DNA of 64,000 bases from CAJBVG01 sp943372995 (GCA_943372995.1 CALSAQ010000001.1:682001-746000); one strand, 5' to 3'; numbered from the stretch's first letter, positions 35,261 to 44,970 are shown. Notes: generated from the letters alone by a model not told the origin. Numbers and translations are program-made.

Positions 35261-35492
35261 CGCTTATTAAATGCAGCTTTTTAAAAATAAATTTTGAAAA
35301 AAATAATCTTCTTTCCTCTGATGATTATTCTGAATTACATAATTCGTTACGACACTTCTAAACTAACCCTCTGCTCCTCAACATGTGGAATAATCGCTAC
35401 AATTTTAATGGAAAAACGCTCATAAAACTGTTTAAACGAATAGGAACAGTCTTTGTACTCCTATCATTGAACAAACTTAAATCTGTAGTATT
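35261..35492. other. Spacer with a possible decayed coding fragment
   Basis: No intact gene. On the minus strand 35347-35460 is an open 37-codon stretch (including FKQFYERFSIKIVAIIPHV) closed by a stop at both ends and with no start codon. It looks protein-like but I cannot assign it. The promoter of the next gene should also lie here, but I see no clear TAnnTTTG. Confidence 0.3.
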
Positions 35493-36155
35493 ATGAAAAA
35501 GTATATCTTATTTATCGTGGTATTGCTGAGCTCAGAGTTCATCAATGCTCAACCCAAAGGATTTTACTATTACACCAGAGCAGGATTAGGAGTTTCTAGT
35601 TTCAAAAATTCTTCATTAAACAATCAAACCGGCAAGCTGGCGCTCAATATTGGTATTGCGGGAAATTATCAATTCAACAATCACTTTGGTTTAATTGCTG
35701 AAGGGAATTTCTCTTCTAAAGGTTCTAAAATAACAGGAGAAGAACCTGCTACATTTACCAGTCCTGCTAAAGGATACGAGGATATCTATCGTTTATTCTA
35801 TGTAGAAATTCCTCTGATGGCAAAAATTAGCTTCCCATTAACTGAATCGTTTTACCTGAAAGGTTTCGGTGGTTTAAGTACTAATTTTAATCTATTGGGA
35901 ACCTATTCAAGAAATTATAATGATGTTAATGAACAAGATTTACTCGACCAACAAATTAATGGCATTACATTATTGGAGAATAGTGTGGTTTTAGGTCTAG
36001 GGATAGAAATAAAAGACAAAAATGATCATTTATACTCCTTGGATTTTAGAAGTAATAATGGCATTAACTCTTTCGGAAACATCAAAAACAATCAAAACGC
36101 ACCTATTTCGGGCTATAACTACTATTATACCATTGGCATAGGTTATTCATTTTAA
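35493..36155 (+). CDS. Outer-membrane beta-barrel protein
   Basis: A 220-residue exported protein with a signal peptide (MKKYILFIVVLLSSEFINA). Alternating amphipathic strands such as KLALNIGIAGNYQF, FGLIAEGNFSSKG, YVEIPLMAKISF and FYLKGFGGLSTNF, and a terminal aromatic strand (YYYTIGIGYSF), fit the PorT-like outer-membrane beta-barrel family (about eight strands). Its role is unknown. The next gene is 61 bp downstream, behind a hairpin. Confidence 0.75.
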   Translation: MKKYILFIVVLLSSEFINAQPKGFYYYTRAGLGVSSFKNSSLNNQTGKLALNIGIAGNYQFNNHFGLIAEGNFSSKGSKITGEEPATFTSPAKGYEDIYRLFYVEIPLMAKISFPLTESFYLKGFGGLSTNFNLLGTYSRNYNDVNEQDLLDQQINGITLLENSVVLGLGIEIKDKNDHLYSLDFRSNNGINSFGNIKNNQNAPISGYNYYYTIGIGYSF

Positions 36156-36172
36156 GGTTGTTAATGTTATTT

Positions 36173-36209
36173 GAACTAATTAACTTTATATTAAGAAGTT
36201 AATTAGTTC
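36173..36209. repeat. 14-bp perfect hairpin before the small secreted protein gene
   Basis: GAACTAATTAACTT and AAGTTAATTAGTTC pair perfectly around a 9-nt loop, ending 7 bp before the ATG at 36217. There is no T-tract. It could be an operator or an mRNA structure at the start codon. Confidence 0.75.
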
Positions 36210-36216
36210 GAGTACC

Positions 36217-36621
36217 ATGAAAAAGTTTCTACTCAGTCTGTTTCTTGCTTGTACTGCATTTAATCTATTTGCTTTTCAACCAGGTAATCACGAAAAAGAA
36301 GTTGCCATTGCTGCACTTAAGGCGACTGTATTTGTAGACAATACTAATTTCAAATTTGTAGAGAAGAAGATTCAAAACGGAAATAATCAATACGTCTTTC
36401 AGAATACCGAAGATAACTCTGTAAATTATGCAGTAAGTGTAATTAAAGATGATATCAAAATAGATATGACGACGAAAGAAAACTGGACAGTAATACCTAT
36501 GTATGAAACGTTGAAGTATCACATTAAAAAAGATATAGTTACTATCCAAGTTAAATACCCAAGCACTAAACTCATTAACAAGGTGTATAAGATGCAAGAT
36601 ATACACAAGATGTTAAACTAA
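36217..36621 (+). CDS. Small secreted protein, function unknown
   Basis: A 134-residue protein with a signal peptide (MKKFLLSLFLACTAFNLFA). The mature part of about 115 residues is mixed alpha/beta with no motif I recognise; segments such as NYAVSVIKDDIKIDMTTKEN and IVTIQVKYPS suggest strands. No cysteine follows the signal, so it is not a lipoprotein. It lies between two other exported proteins on the same strand. Confidence 0.6.
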   Translation: MKKFLLSLFLACTAFNLFAFQPGNHEKEVAIAALKATVFVDNTNFKFVEKKIQNGNNQYVFQNTEDNSVNYAVSVIKDDIKIDMTTKENWTVIPMYETLKYHIKKDIVTIQVKYPSTKLINKVYKMQDIHKMLN

Positions 36622-36665
36622 TATCTTATACTAGCCTTTTTTAATTAAAACTAACAACATAAACA

Positions 36666-38270
36666 ATGCGTGTCGGACTGATATGTATAATTTTCTTTAT
36701 TTGCTCATTTCGTTCTCATGCTCAGGGTACGGAATGGTTTAAGTTATTGAATACTGATACAGCCATTGAAAGCGATGCGGAATTACATGCTCATATAAAC
36801 TCCATTTACATTACCAGCCTTAAAACAGAATACAACCTCGCTGGCTTTCCGAGTTCCAGGAAAATTAATATTATCAAACTAAATCCTTCTGGTGAAGTGA
36901 TTTGGAATAATAACTTCATTGTAGGAAATAGTACTAACTATTTATTTATAGATATTGAATATACCGAGATTAATTCTTCCCGAATATTAGTGAAAGGCTT
37001 AATTACACATGATTCTGTAAATAAAGACTTTTTTATTTTATTGGTTGATACACTTGGAAATAAAGTAAATGATAGCATTATACCTCATAGCTTCTTTAAA
37101 TACTATTTACAACATCAGATTAAAGCAAATACCATTAATGCCTTATCAACTGTAGATGGACATACTGACCCCTGTAATTGTGTGGTATTAGAAAAAAGAA
37201 ATTTAGATTATAAGCTATTAGCAATTGATTCCATAAGTGCAGAGGGCTTCAGTAATTTCAAATTGTTCAATGATAATTTGTATTCATTTAGTGTTAGTAA
37301 GAATTTGAACCTAAATAAAATTGTAACCACCACTCATAAATATAATATCTATACAAAAATACTTACACAAGAAACTGATACTACTGAAATTAATGCTGGA
37401 ACCCCTCTTAATAATGGGTTTATTAAATACACCCACATAGAACCTTCTTATAACAAAGGGTTTCTATTATCTGGAAGATATCCTACCATTTACAAAAACA
37501 ACGGCGGACAAACCATGAATAATCTATTTATTATTCGTTTAGACTCCAATGGAAAATACATTAATTCTTATATTAATATTAGCGATGAAACCAATGCTTA
37601 CGATACACGAACAAGCGAAACAATATATTTCACAGAAGACGATACAACCCTAATTTCCACTTGTAATATTAGATTAAAAACTGGGCAGATTGCACGCTTA
37701 CTTTCTGCTTACGAACAAAATGGAAAACCTAAATGGTCTTTATATGTTCCAAACATACCCAATAGTAATTCATTATTGGGTTTGTATTTCATACATAAAC
37801 ATGTTGTTATTATTAGTTCTGGATATACTTTCCAAGAATTTTCTAAGAATGGTTTTTATTTAAGAAATAGTCAAGATGTTTTCGATACTGGAACTAGCTT
37901 TAGTAGCCAAACAAACATCATATCCTTATCCAACCACATTTACATTGGTGCCGATACACATACTTACAACGACACGATATTTAGCATCGCTATAAAAAAA
38001 TATGGCTTGAGTTTTTTATCAACGGAATTTGAGAGAAAGGAAAAGATTACTATTTATCCTAATCCAAGCTCTGGTTTAATACATATTCCTGCAAACAAAT
38101 CATTTAAGGAAAAAGCGAGAATAATAGATATGTATGGAAAGAGCAGTACAGTAGATATTATTAATCACATCATTAAACTCGATAATTTTTCTGCTGGATA
38201 TTATATTTTAGAACTGCAGGAACAAGAAACAAAAACTATTTATCGACAAAAAATACTACTAACCAATTAG
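36666..38270 (+). CDS. T9SS-secreted protein with type A sorting domain
   Basis: A 534-residue exported protein with a signal peptide (ending FRSHAQ). The last 75 residues (ITIYPNPSSGLIHI, ARIIDMYGKSS, FSAGYYILEL, TIYRQKILL) form a type A T9SS C-terminal domain, so it should cross the outer membrane through the T9SS and be cleaved by a PorU sortase. The rest is beta-rich with repeated LDSNGK/INISDETN segments suggesting a propeller, without recognised catalytic residues. It ends 7 bp from the convergent OmpA gene. Confidence 0.8.
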   Translation: MRVGLICIIFFICSFRSHAQGTEWFKLLNTDTAIESDAELHAHINSIYITSLKTEYNLAGFPSSRKINIIKLNPSGEVIWNNNFIVGNSTNYLFIDIEYTEINSSRILVKGLITHDSVNKDFFILLVDTLGNKVNDSIIPHSFFKYYLQHQIKANTINALSTVDGHTDPCNCVVLEKRNLDYKLLAIDSISAEGFSNFKLFNDNLYSFSVSKNLNLNKIVTTTHKYNIYTKILTQETDTTEINAGTPLNNGFIKYTHIEPSYNKGFLLSGRYPTIYKNNGGQTMNNLFIIRLDSNGKYINSYINISDETNAYDTRTSETIYFTEDDTTLISTCNIRLKTGQIARLLSAYEQNGKPKWSLYVPNIPNSNSLLGLYFIHKHVVIISSGYTFQEFSKNGFYLRNSQDVFDTGTSFSSQTNIISLSNHIYIGADTHTYNDTIFSIAIKKYGLSFLSTEFERKEKITIYPNPSSGLIHIPANKSFKEKARIIDMYGKSSTVDIINHIIKLDNFSAGYYILELQEQETKTIYRQKILLTN

Positions 38271-38277
38271 TGGCTTC

Positions 38278-40443
38278 TTATCTAAATCCAACCACTTGGA
38301 ATTCTGTTCTTCGATTTCTCTGATGTTCTTCTTCATTACATTTCACATTATCGGTGCATTTATTTAACAAAATACTTTCACCGTAGCCTTTGGCAATAAT
38401 TCGTGATTTATCTATACCCTTAGATATCATATACTTCACACAAACGTCGGATCTTCTTTGTGATAATTGCTTATTAAACTTTTCCCCTCCTCTTGAATCG
38501 GTATGTGAGCTTAGTTCTATAATGATTTCTGGGTTATCATTCATCATTTTCACCAGTTTATCTAATTCTTGTTTACTCTGTGCTCTGAGTTCCGTTTTAT
38601 TTAAATCGAAATAAATTTTCTCAACTCTCACTGAAACGCCAGAAAACAAAGCAAAATTATACTGATTCTCTGGTCTTATATCTGTTTTCTGGAAACAATT
38701 ATCTCCAGTAGTATTAATAAGCTTACTACTACTAAAACAACCGTCGGCAGCTACGCTTATTTCAAAAATAGCATCTTTAGGAAGCATGTTAAACACATAA
38801 TATCCAAATATATTAGAGAAGGTACTATAAGTCTCATTTTCGTTTTGAGTGTTAGTAATGGTTACTAATGCTTTTTGAATTTTCTTTCCTGAGGTCTTAT
38901 TCGTAATCATTCCGTTGATCATGCAATACTCTTTTATTTTATGTAATTTAAAAGAATAAACACTGTCGAGACTATTCATAAATATAGTTTGTTGTACTAC
39001 TTCATAGTTCTCTGCATTAAGGTTGAACTCATACATTTCATTCGGAAAAGCTTCTATATTATTTATTTTACCGTTTTCTAAAATCAGTTTTGCGGTATCG
39101 GTAGTTCCTTTAATATTCATTGATAAACGTACAGAGTCTATTAGTTTCCCTGTAGCATCATCACTTACTATAAAAGATATTCTTTTGGTTTTTGCTTTAA
39201 GACGTTCGAAAGAATATATATCAGCATCATAATTTTCTTTACCTCTAGTAGAACTAAAAAAACCTTTATGTGCACTTGGGTACTTAATGAAAGCGAAGTC
39301 TTCTGCATAGGAATTAAACGGTGCTCCCAAGTTCTCTGATTGAGCATTTGGCTCCAATAAATTCAGTAAAAAAATATCTGTACCACCTAATCCTCCCCTT
39401 CCATCTGAAGAAAAATACAGGTTAGAGTTTTGATCTACAAATGGAAAACTTTCGTTACCTGCTGTATTTACTTTAGGACCAAGATTAATGGCTTTAGACC
39501 AATTTCCACCTTTCCAATCGCAAACATAAATATCCATGCCCCCATAACCACCTGGCATATTCGAACAGAAATAAAGTTTAGTACCATCATTACTTACAAA
39601 AGGTTGTGTACAAGAGTAGTATTTAGAATTGTAATGAAAAACGTTTGTATTAATCCATTCATTCTTTTCAAGGCTATATGTTGCGGTAAGTATAGAAATG
39701 TTACTCGGGTTAATTGAAACCGATTTTGGTGATTTATCTATGGTATAGTAAATAGTTCTCGACTTCGCATGATAACTAGCAGGGCCCATATTCCCTTTCA
39801 GTTTTAAATAGCTTGCAAATTTTTGTTGGTCTTTATATCCAGTTGCTGTAGTACTGGTATATAATTCTGGTTTAATTTTTAAGCTAGTAGCCTGGAGTGG
39901 TTTTAATTTCTTTTCTGATAATGTAGATTTTGAAAATAATATCCCATTCTGAAAAAGACTAGCTGCAAAATCGCTTTGCTCCGAATTCATCGGGAGTAAG
40001 CTAATTTTAACGTTGTTAGTATCTGAGGTAATGAGTTGATTTAAATTTTGTAAGGTATACAAAGCTCTAGATATGCGCTGGTCTTTGCGATTAATTACCT
40101 CTTTAGTGTTTATTAATTTATAAGCCTTATCGTATTTTTTATTTTGAACAAGTACCTCTACATAATTTACTAAATCGGTCCAGTTGGAATCCATATTATG
40201 AAGCTTCGCATACAATTGCTCAGCTGCAAATAGTTGATTAGTTTTTTTATAAGAATAGGCCAGATTACGCATGGCCTCTATATTATATCTGTATTCTTCT
40301 ATGGAAAGAAATTTTTTATACGCGGGAATAGCTGCAGAATATTTTGCATTATTAAACTTTCTATTAGCCTTTTTTAGCGAGTATTGAGCAAAAGAAGAAT
40401 AGCCCACTATGCTAAGCAATAGCAGTATTAAAATTTTTTTCAT
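38278..40443 (-). CDS. OmpA-family protein with TPR, PD40 and CarboxypepD-like domains
   Basis: A 721-residue periplasmic or outer-membrane protein with the same domain order as the 10345-12861 lipoprotein: TPR helices (about 20-130), PD40 propeller (190-410; LYFCSNMPGGYGGMDIYVCD, LYFSSDGRGGLGGTDIFLL), regulatory beta-sandwich (495-590) and an OmpA peptidoglycan-binding domain (605-721; SHTDSRGGEKFN, LSQRRSDV, GYGESILLN). It has an ordinary signal peptide (YSSFA/Q) with no lipobox and no Pro/Thr tail. Such genes often sit with PorP/SprF and T9SS type B cargo, which occur 6 kb away. Confidence 0.85.
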   Translation of the reverse strand: MKKILILLLLSIVGYSSFAQYSLKKANRKFNNAKYSAAIPAYKKFLSIEEYRYNIEAMRNLAYSYKKTNQLFAAEQLYAKLHNMDSNWTDLVNYVEVLVQNKKYDKAYKLINTKEVINRKDQRISRALYTLQNLNQLITSDTNNVKISLLPMNSEQSDFAASLFQNGILFSKSTLSEKKLKPLQATSLKIKPELYTSTTATGYKDQQKFASYLKLKGNMGPASYHAKSRTIYYTIDKSPKSVSINPSNISILTATYSLEKNEWINTNVFHYNSKYYSCTQPFVSNDGTKLYFCSNMPGGYGGMDIYVCDWKGGNWSKAINLGPKVNTAGNESFPFVDQNSNLYFSSDGRGGLGGTDIFLLNLLEPNAQSENLGAPFNSYAEDFAFIKYPSAHKGFFSSTRGKENYDADIYSFERLKAKTKRISFIVSDDATGKLIDSVRLSMNIKGTTDTAKLILENGKINNIEAFPNEMYEFNLNAENYEVVQQTIFMNSLDSVYSFKLHKIKEYCMINGMITNKTSGKKIQKALVTITNTQNENETYSTFSNIFGYYVFNMLPKDAIFEISVAADGCFSSSKLINTTGDNCFQKTDIRPENQYNFALFSGVSVRVEKIYFDLNKTELRAQSKQELDKLVKMMNDNPEIIIELSSHTDSRGGEKFNKQLSQRRSDVCVKYMISKGIDKSRIIAKGYGESILLNKCTDNVKCNEEEHQRNRRTEFQVVGFR

Positions 40444-40490
40444 TGGTGAGAGCTAATTAAATAACTGCCTGCAAATTAAGCATTTTTAAG

Positions 40491-40498
40491 TATTTTTG
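40491..40498 (+). promoter_or_regulatory. Candidate -7 promoter box of the S4 gene
   Basis: TATTTTTG matches TAnnTTTG, 15 bp before the ATG at 40514. It implies a very short leader. Confidence 0.5.
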
Positions 40499-40513
40499 TG
40501 AAAAATAATACTG

Positions 40514-40720
40514 ATGGATTCATTTAAAATAAAAGGCGAAAACATACATTTAAATCAACTATTAAAGGTTTTAGGCTGGGTAAACGACGGTGGAATGGCA
40601 AATGAAGTAATTGATGAAGGCTTAGTAAAAGTAAACGAACAAACCGAGACCAGAAGAAGAAATAAAATTGTCCCTGGAATGGTTGTAGAGTTCGACGGCA
40701 AAAAAGTTAAACTTTCTTAA
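40514..40720 (+). CDS. S4-domain RNA-binding protein (YbcJ-like)
   Basis: A 68-residue protein that is a single S4 domain: LNQLLKVLGWVNDGGMANEVIDEGLVKVNEQTETRR and a terminal beta segment. This is the YbcJ/RlbA-like small form, thought to bind structured RNA, possibly in ribosome-related roles. It is a stand-alone gene between the divergent OmpA gene and the MFS transporter. Confidence 0.85.
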   Translation: MDSFKIKGENIHLNQLLKVLGWVNDGGMANEVIDEGLVKVNEQTETRRRNKIVPGMVVEFDGKKVKLS

Positions 40721-40807
40721 CACCTATAGAATATCTTTTTTAGCAAATATTGTTCAATAACACTCAGAATTTATTACTTTGAACATCTATTTACTAAAAA
40801 TTGATTC

Positions 40808-42472
40808 ATGGCAACAACGAACAGTAAAAGCATACAACCCAATAATTACGGAGCATTAAGTACATTAGTTACTGTCTTTTTTTTCTGGGGCTTTATAGCA
40901 GCAGGCAATGGTGTATTTATTCCTTTCTGTAAAGACTATTTTCATTTAGATCAGTTTCAAAGTCAGCTTGTCGACTACGCATTTTACATTGCCTATTATA
41001 TTGGAGCATTACTGCTTTTTGTAATTGGCAGTGCGCAAGGCAAAGATTTAGTGGGGATATGGGGATATAAAAAGAGTATTGTATATGGTTTACTATTTAG
41101 TGCCTTAGGTGCAGTGGCCATGATTCTTGCAGTAAATGCAAATACTTTTTCGGGGATGTTGGTAGGATTATTTATTGTTGCATTAGGTTTTAGTTTACAA
41201 CAAACCGCTGCACAACCTTTAGCGATTAGTTTAGGGGATCCTAGTACTGGAGCAAGTAGAGTAAACCTTGGTGGTGGGATAAATAGTTTTGGAACAATGA
41301 TTGGACCAATTGTAGTATCTCTACTCCTATTTGGTACGGTATCAGCATCCGAAGAACAAACAAAAAATTTAGGATTAAATAATGTGAGTTTCTTATACGC
41401 AGGTGTGGGTGCATTATTTATTGCTGCGGCTGCATTATTTGCATTTAGTAAAAAAGTACCTGCAGGTAAAATTGAAGGTAATGTAGAGTCTGCAAATAAA
41501 GCATTGAACACATTGCTTGTAATTACAGGCTTATTGGTCTTCTTATTCATCCCTGTATTTAAAAGCTATGTAGGTGTTTCTGATTTAATTTCAGTAGAAG
41601 AAAAACACAACTTAGAAATTTATAGAATGAAGTGGCTGATAGGTTCACTTCTAGTGGTTGTTTTTGGATTATTATTTGCGTATCAACGTTCTAAAAAAGA
41701 CAATAAAGGTTGGGGTGCAATGCAATATCCTCAATTGGTTTTAGGGATGCTTGCTATTTTCACTTATGTAGGAGTAGAAGTAACGATACAAAGTAATTTA
41801 GGTGAATTGTTAAAATTGAGTGATATGGGAGGTTTAGCTTCTTCGCAGATATCACCTTATATCAGTATGTATTGGGGCAGTTTAATGATCGGACGTTGGG
41901 CTGGAAGCATTAGTGTATTTAACTTATCTAGTAATCTTAAAAAAATATTATTGCTTATTGTTCCTCTCATTGCATTCGGGGTAATTATTGCAGTAAACAC
42001 CATTGCGAAGAAAGACATGTCGCCATTATATGCTTATGCATTATGTGTACTTGTATTAATTGTAGCTTTCTTTGTGAGTCAGGATAAACCTGTAAAAACT
42101 TTGTTCATTTTTGGCGCATTAGGTTTCATCGCTATGTTAGTAGGATTATTTACTGAAGGTCAAATTGCAATTTACGCTTTCTTAAGTGGTGGATTGTGGT
42201 GCAGTATTATGTGGCCAAGTATATTCTCATTAAGCTTAGCCGGACTAGGAAGGCATACCACACAAGGTTCTGCCTTTTTGGTGATGATGATTATGGGAGG
42301 AGGAATTATACCACCCATACAGGGTAAGCTAGCCGACATTATCGGAATACACGAATCGTATTGGATTGCTGTAGCTTGTTTTGCCTACTTAGTTATTTTC
42401 TCATTAGTAGTTAAAAGAATGCTAAATAAACAAGGTATAGATTACGACAATGCCGTGGCATCATCGCATTAA
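40808..42472 (+). CDS. Sugar MFS transporter (FucP/GluP-like)
   Basis: An inner-membrane major facilitator of 554 residues. The first half matches the fucose/glucose permease group (FFFWGFIAAGNGVFIPFCKD, QQTAAQPLAISLG, INSFGTMIGP); the second half has YWGSLMIGRWAGS and GLGRHTTQGSAFLVMMIMGG. It is longer than the usual 430-residue FucP because of an insert with extra hydrophobic segments in the middle (about residues 235-300) and a further pair later, giving perhaps 14 helices. The substrate is probably a hexose. Its stop codon touches that of the convergent kinase. Confidence 0.85.
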   Translation: MATTNSKSIQPNNYGALSTLVTVFFFWGFIAAGNGVFIPFCKDYFHLDQFQSQLVDYAFYIAYYIGALLLFVIGSAQGKDLVGIWGYKKSIVYGLLFSALGAVAMILAVNANTFSGMLVGLFIVALGFSLQQTAAQPLAISLGDPSTGASRVNLGGGINSFGTMIGPIVVSLLLFGTVSASEEQTKNLGLNNVSFLYAGVGALFIAAAALFAFSKKVPAGKIEGNVESANKALNTLLVITGLLVFLFIPVFKSYVGVSDLISVEEKHNLEIYRMKWLIGSLLVVVFGLLFAYQRSKKDNKGWGAMQYPQLVLGMLAIFTYVGVEVTIQSNLGELLKLSDMGGLASSQISPYISMYWGSLMIGRWAGSISVFNLSSNLKKILLLIVPLIAFGVIIAVNTIAKKDMSPLYAYALCVLVLIVAFFVSQDKPVKTLFIFGALGFIAMLVGLFTEGQIAIYAFLSGGLWCSIMWPSIFSLSLAGLGRHTTQGSAFLVMMIMGGGIIPPIQGKLADIIGIHESYWIAVACFAYLVIFSLVVKRMLNKQGIDYDNAVASSH

Positions 42473-44671
42473 TTATACTGATAGCAAAGCATCTCTAAGT
42501 TTAATAGTATCTATCGGTTTAATTAATATTCCATCAAAGTTATCATTAAAACTTTGATGCTCTTCTGCGGTAATGTCTGCCGTTAGAGCAAATATTGGAG
42601 TGCGACTATTTTTTGATTTAGATTTTCTGATAATGGAACACGATTCATATCCATCCATAATAGGCATGTGAATATCCATCAATATATAATCGAATTTCTT
42701 TTCCTTCGATTTCAATATGGCATCTTCTCCATTGCTTGCATGTTCTGTAACTAGTCCCCACTTTGAAAGCAATTTAGATGCAACCAATGTATTAATTAAA
42801 TTATCATCAACAATTAATACTGATTTACCATTAAGACGCTCTATACTTAATTCTTGCTTTTTACTTACTTGTTTTTTCCTTTTTAATTTCAGGTCAAAAT
42901 AAAATTCAGAGCCTTTTTTCTCTTCACTTATTAAATGGATTTCGCTTCCAAATAAATTCACTAAACGCTTTACAATAGCTAAACCTAGTCCAGTGCCTCC
43001 TTGTATTCGTGTAGTTACTGATTTTGGTTGAGAAAAACTCTCGAATATTTCATTAAAATTTTTGGTAGGAATGCCTACCCCTGTATCTCTTACTGCAAAA
43101 CGGATAAGGTCGTACTCATGATCTTCTGTAAGTTTTTTCGTTACAATAGTAACACTTCCCTTTTGAGTATACTTTATGGCATTGGTTATAAGATTACCTA
43201 AAATCTGACTGAGCTTATTTTCATCATAATAATAATTACTATGCAATGCATCGTCGACTTCTAGTATTAAACTAATTTTCTTTTCTCTCGCAAGTGAATC
43301 GTAAGTATTTCTAAGATTAATTAATTGCTCTTTTATATGTGTTGATTTAGGGTCGAGAACTACCTTATTAGAATCTAGTTTAGTGAAATCTAAAATATCG
43401 TTGATAATTACCATTAAATTGTTTGCAGCAAAGCTCAGGCTATTGATAAGCTCAGGTTCTTTATGTGCAGATTCATCTTTTAATAAATTTGAAATGGTAA
43501 TCACAGCATTTAGAGGAGTGCGTATTTCATGACTCATTGTCGATAAAAACTCTTGCTTCACACGAGCTGCTTCCTCTAACCTATTGGTTCTTTCTACTAT
43601 CTCCGCTTTTTCTTTCTGTATTTGAGATTCTCGTTCGAGCACCTCCATTTTTTTTATCAGCTCATAATTCTCAATTATTTTAGAAGTTTGAGCATTAATT
43701 ACTTTTTCGTGAGTTTGTATATATGATTCTAAGTGTTGTAATGCTAATTCAATATTATTCTCTTTCTTATACATCTGATACATTAGGTAATAGCATTTAA
43801 ATTTTATGATGGCGATATTGTATTTCTCACCAGTCTCAATTCCTTGTTGAAGGGATTCTTTGGCTAAATTGAATTGCTTTGTTTGTAAGTAAAGAGCTCC
43901 CAACTTATAATAAGACATCCCAATACCCAAACGTTCATTCATCTCTAGATGAATTTTTATCGATTCCTTGAAATCTGCTTCGGCTTCCTTATAGTCTTTT
44001 CTTGCCAAGTACACCTTCCCACGACCATATAAAGCAAAGGCTAATCCGCGAATGTCGCCATTCTCCTTTTTCATTTTAATCGATTGTTCAATCAATTCGT
44101 AAGCCTGTGATATTTTTTTCTGATTGATATAAATACCTGATAATGGGTTATAGGCATTGGACTCTAAATTTTTATCATTGGCTAAACGAGCTTCATCTAT
44201 GGCTAGTTTGTACGACTTTACCGCGTTCTTTGTGTCGCCAAAATATTCATATATCGTTCCTAAACTCTTTAATGTTCTCGATTGATTATAGTGATCGTTG
44301 TATTTCTTATAAATCGCTAAGCAATCGATGAGTTTTACTAAACCCATATGGTAATTATCCGATTTGTAATAAATACTCGCTATAGAATATTTAGCATCCG
44401 CAATACCTTGCTCATCGCCAAGTTCTTGGAAATATTGTATTGCCTCTTCTGAACAGGAAAGGGATAACTTCTGTTCCCCTTGTATCATATAGTACAAAGC
44501 GAGATGATTTAGGCACTTTCCTATTAAATGTTTATCATTTAACTCTCTACTTAAGGCTAACGCTTCCTGGGCATTTTGGGTGCTCTTTCTCAAATTTGAG
44601 ATGCGAAGCCTAAAACCTTCCTCAAGTAATGAATTAATTTTATTAATAATATTTAAGTTCCTTTCGGGCAT
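42473..44671 (-). CDS. Hybrid histidine kinase with TPR sensor and receiver domain
   Basis: A cytoplasmic 732-residue protein with no membrane segment. Residues 1-330 are tetratricopeptide repeats, a likely protein-protein or peptide-sensing module. A coiled coil (335-370) leads to HisKA with phospho-His381 (STMSHEIRTPLNAV), HATPase (LGNLITNAIKYT, DTGVGIP, GGTGLGLAIV), then a receiver domain (VLIVDDNLINTLVASKLL) with phospho-Asp666 (YILMDIHMP). There is no DNA-binding output, so a histidine phosphotransfer partner or protein target is needed. It is transcribed divergently from the adhesin locus. Confidence 0.92.
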   Translation of the reverse strand: MPERNLNIINKINSLLEEGFRLRISNLRKSTQNAQEALALSRELNDKHLIGKCLNHLALYYMIQGEQKLSLSCSEEAIQYFQELGDEQGIADAKYSIASIYYKSDNYHMGLVKLIDCLAIYKKYNDHYNQSRTLKSLGTIYEYFGDTKNAVKSYKLAIDEARLANDKNLESNAYNPLSGIYINQKKISQAYELIEQSIKMKKENGDIRGLAFALYGRGKVYLARKDYKEAEADFKESIKIHLEMNERLGIGMSYYKLGALYLQTKQFNLAKESLQQGIETGEKYNIAIIKFKCYYLMYQMYKKENNIELALQHLESYIQTHEKVINAQTSKIIENYELIKKMEVLERESQIQKEKAEIVERTNRLEEAARVKQEFLSTMSHEIRTPLNAVITISNLLKDESAHKEPELINSLSFAANNLMVIINDILDFTKLDSNKVVLDPKSTHIKEQLINLRNTYDSLAREKKISLILEVDDALHSNYYYDENKLSQILGNLITNAIKYTQKGSVTIVTKKLTEDHEYDLIRFAVRDTGVGIPTKNFNEIFESFSQPKSVTTRIQGGTGLGLAIVKRLVNLFGSEIHLISEEKKGSEFYFDLKLKRKKQVSKKQELSIERLNGKSVLIVDDNLINTLVASKLLSKWGLVTEHASNGEDAILKSKEKKFDYILMDIHMPIMDGYESCSIIRKSKSKNSRTPIFALTADITAEEHQSFNDNFDGILIKPIDTIKLRDALLSV

Positions 44672-44860
44672 GCTCTAAATGGGTGTTTAGAAATAAATCA
44701 TTTTATTAATGGTAATGGCTTTCTTTGTTTGGTATAATTCTCAAAAACGAAAATAATATTCCCAAAAAAAGACTGTATTTCTCATTTTTAATTGCTTAAA
44801 AACGGGGTATTTAGTCTGTTTACACATTAAAGTTAAGTAAAAAAATATCAAATGAAAGTA

Positions 44861-44885
44861 TATTTTGCTGATAATCAGCAAAATA
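44861..44885. promoter_or_regulatory. 25-bp palindrome in the kinase-adhesin divergent spacer
   Basis: TATTTTGCTGAT, a central A, then ATCAGCAAAATA form 12-bp perfect arms. It lies 190 bp from the kinase start and 86 bp from the adhesin start, and is the most symmetrical site in the 299-bp spacer. A dimeric regulator site is a reasonable inference. Confidence 0.6.
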
Positions 44886-44898
44886 ATATAACATTATC

Positions 44899-44935
44899 AA
44901 TCAAATTAATTCAAGCATATTGTATTAATTTGATT
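44899..44935. repeat. 12-bp inverted repeat just above the adhesin promoter box
   Basis: AATCAAATTAAT (44899-44910) and ATTAATTTGATT (44924-44935) pair perfectly around 13 nt. The second arm touches the -7 box, so binding there would block transcription. Confidence 0.6.
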
Positions 44936-44942
44936 AATTTTG
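44935..44942 (+). promoter_or_regulatory. Candidate -7 promoter box of the adhesin locus
   Basis: TAATTTTG matches TAnnTTTG, 28 bp before the ATG at 44971. The leader that follows is rich in CAA triplets (from 44947) and should be unstructured. Confidence 0.45.
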
Positions 44943-44970
44943 ATACCAACAACAACAACAGCAACAAATT

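Noticed and set aside
36265..36606. 113-codon open frame antisense to the small secreted protein
   Set aside because: The plus strand has a clear signal peptide; the antisense frame is a shadow.
40996..41550. 184-codon open frame antisense to the MFS transporter
   Set aside because: It mirrors a strongly conserved membrane-protein gene and shows no recognisable domain.
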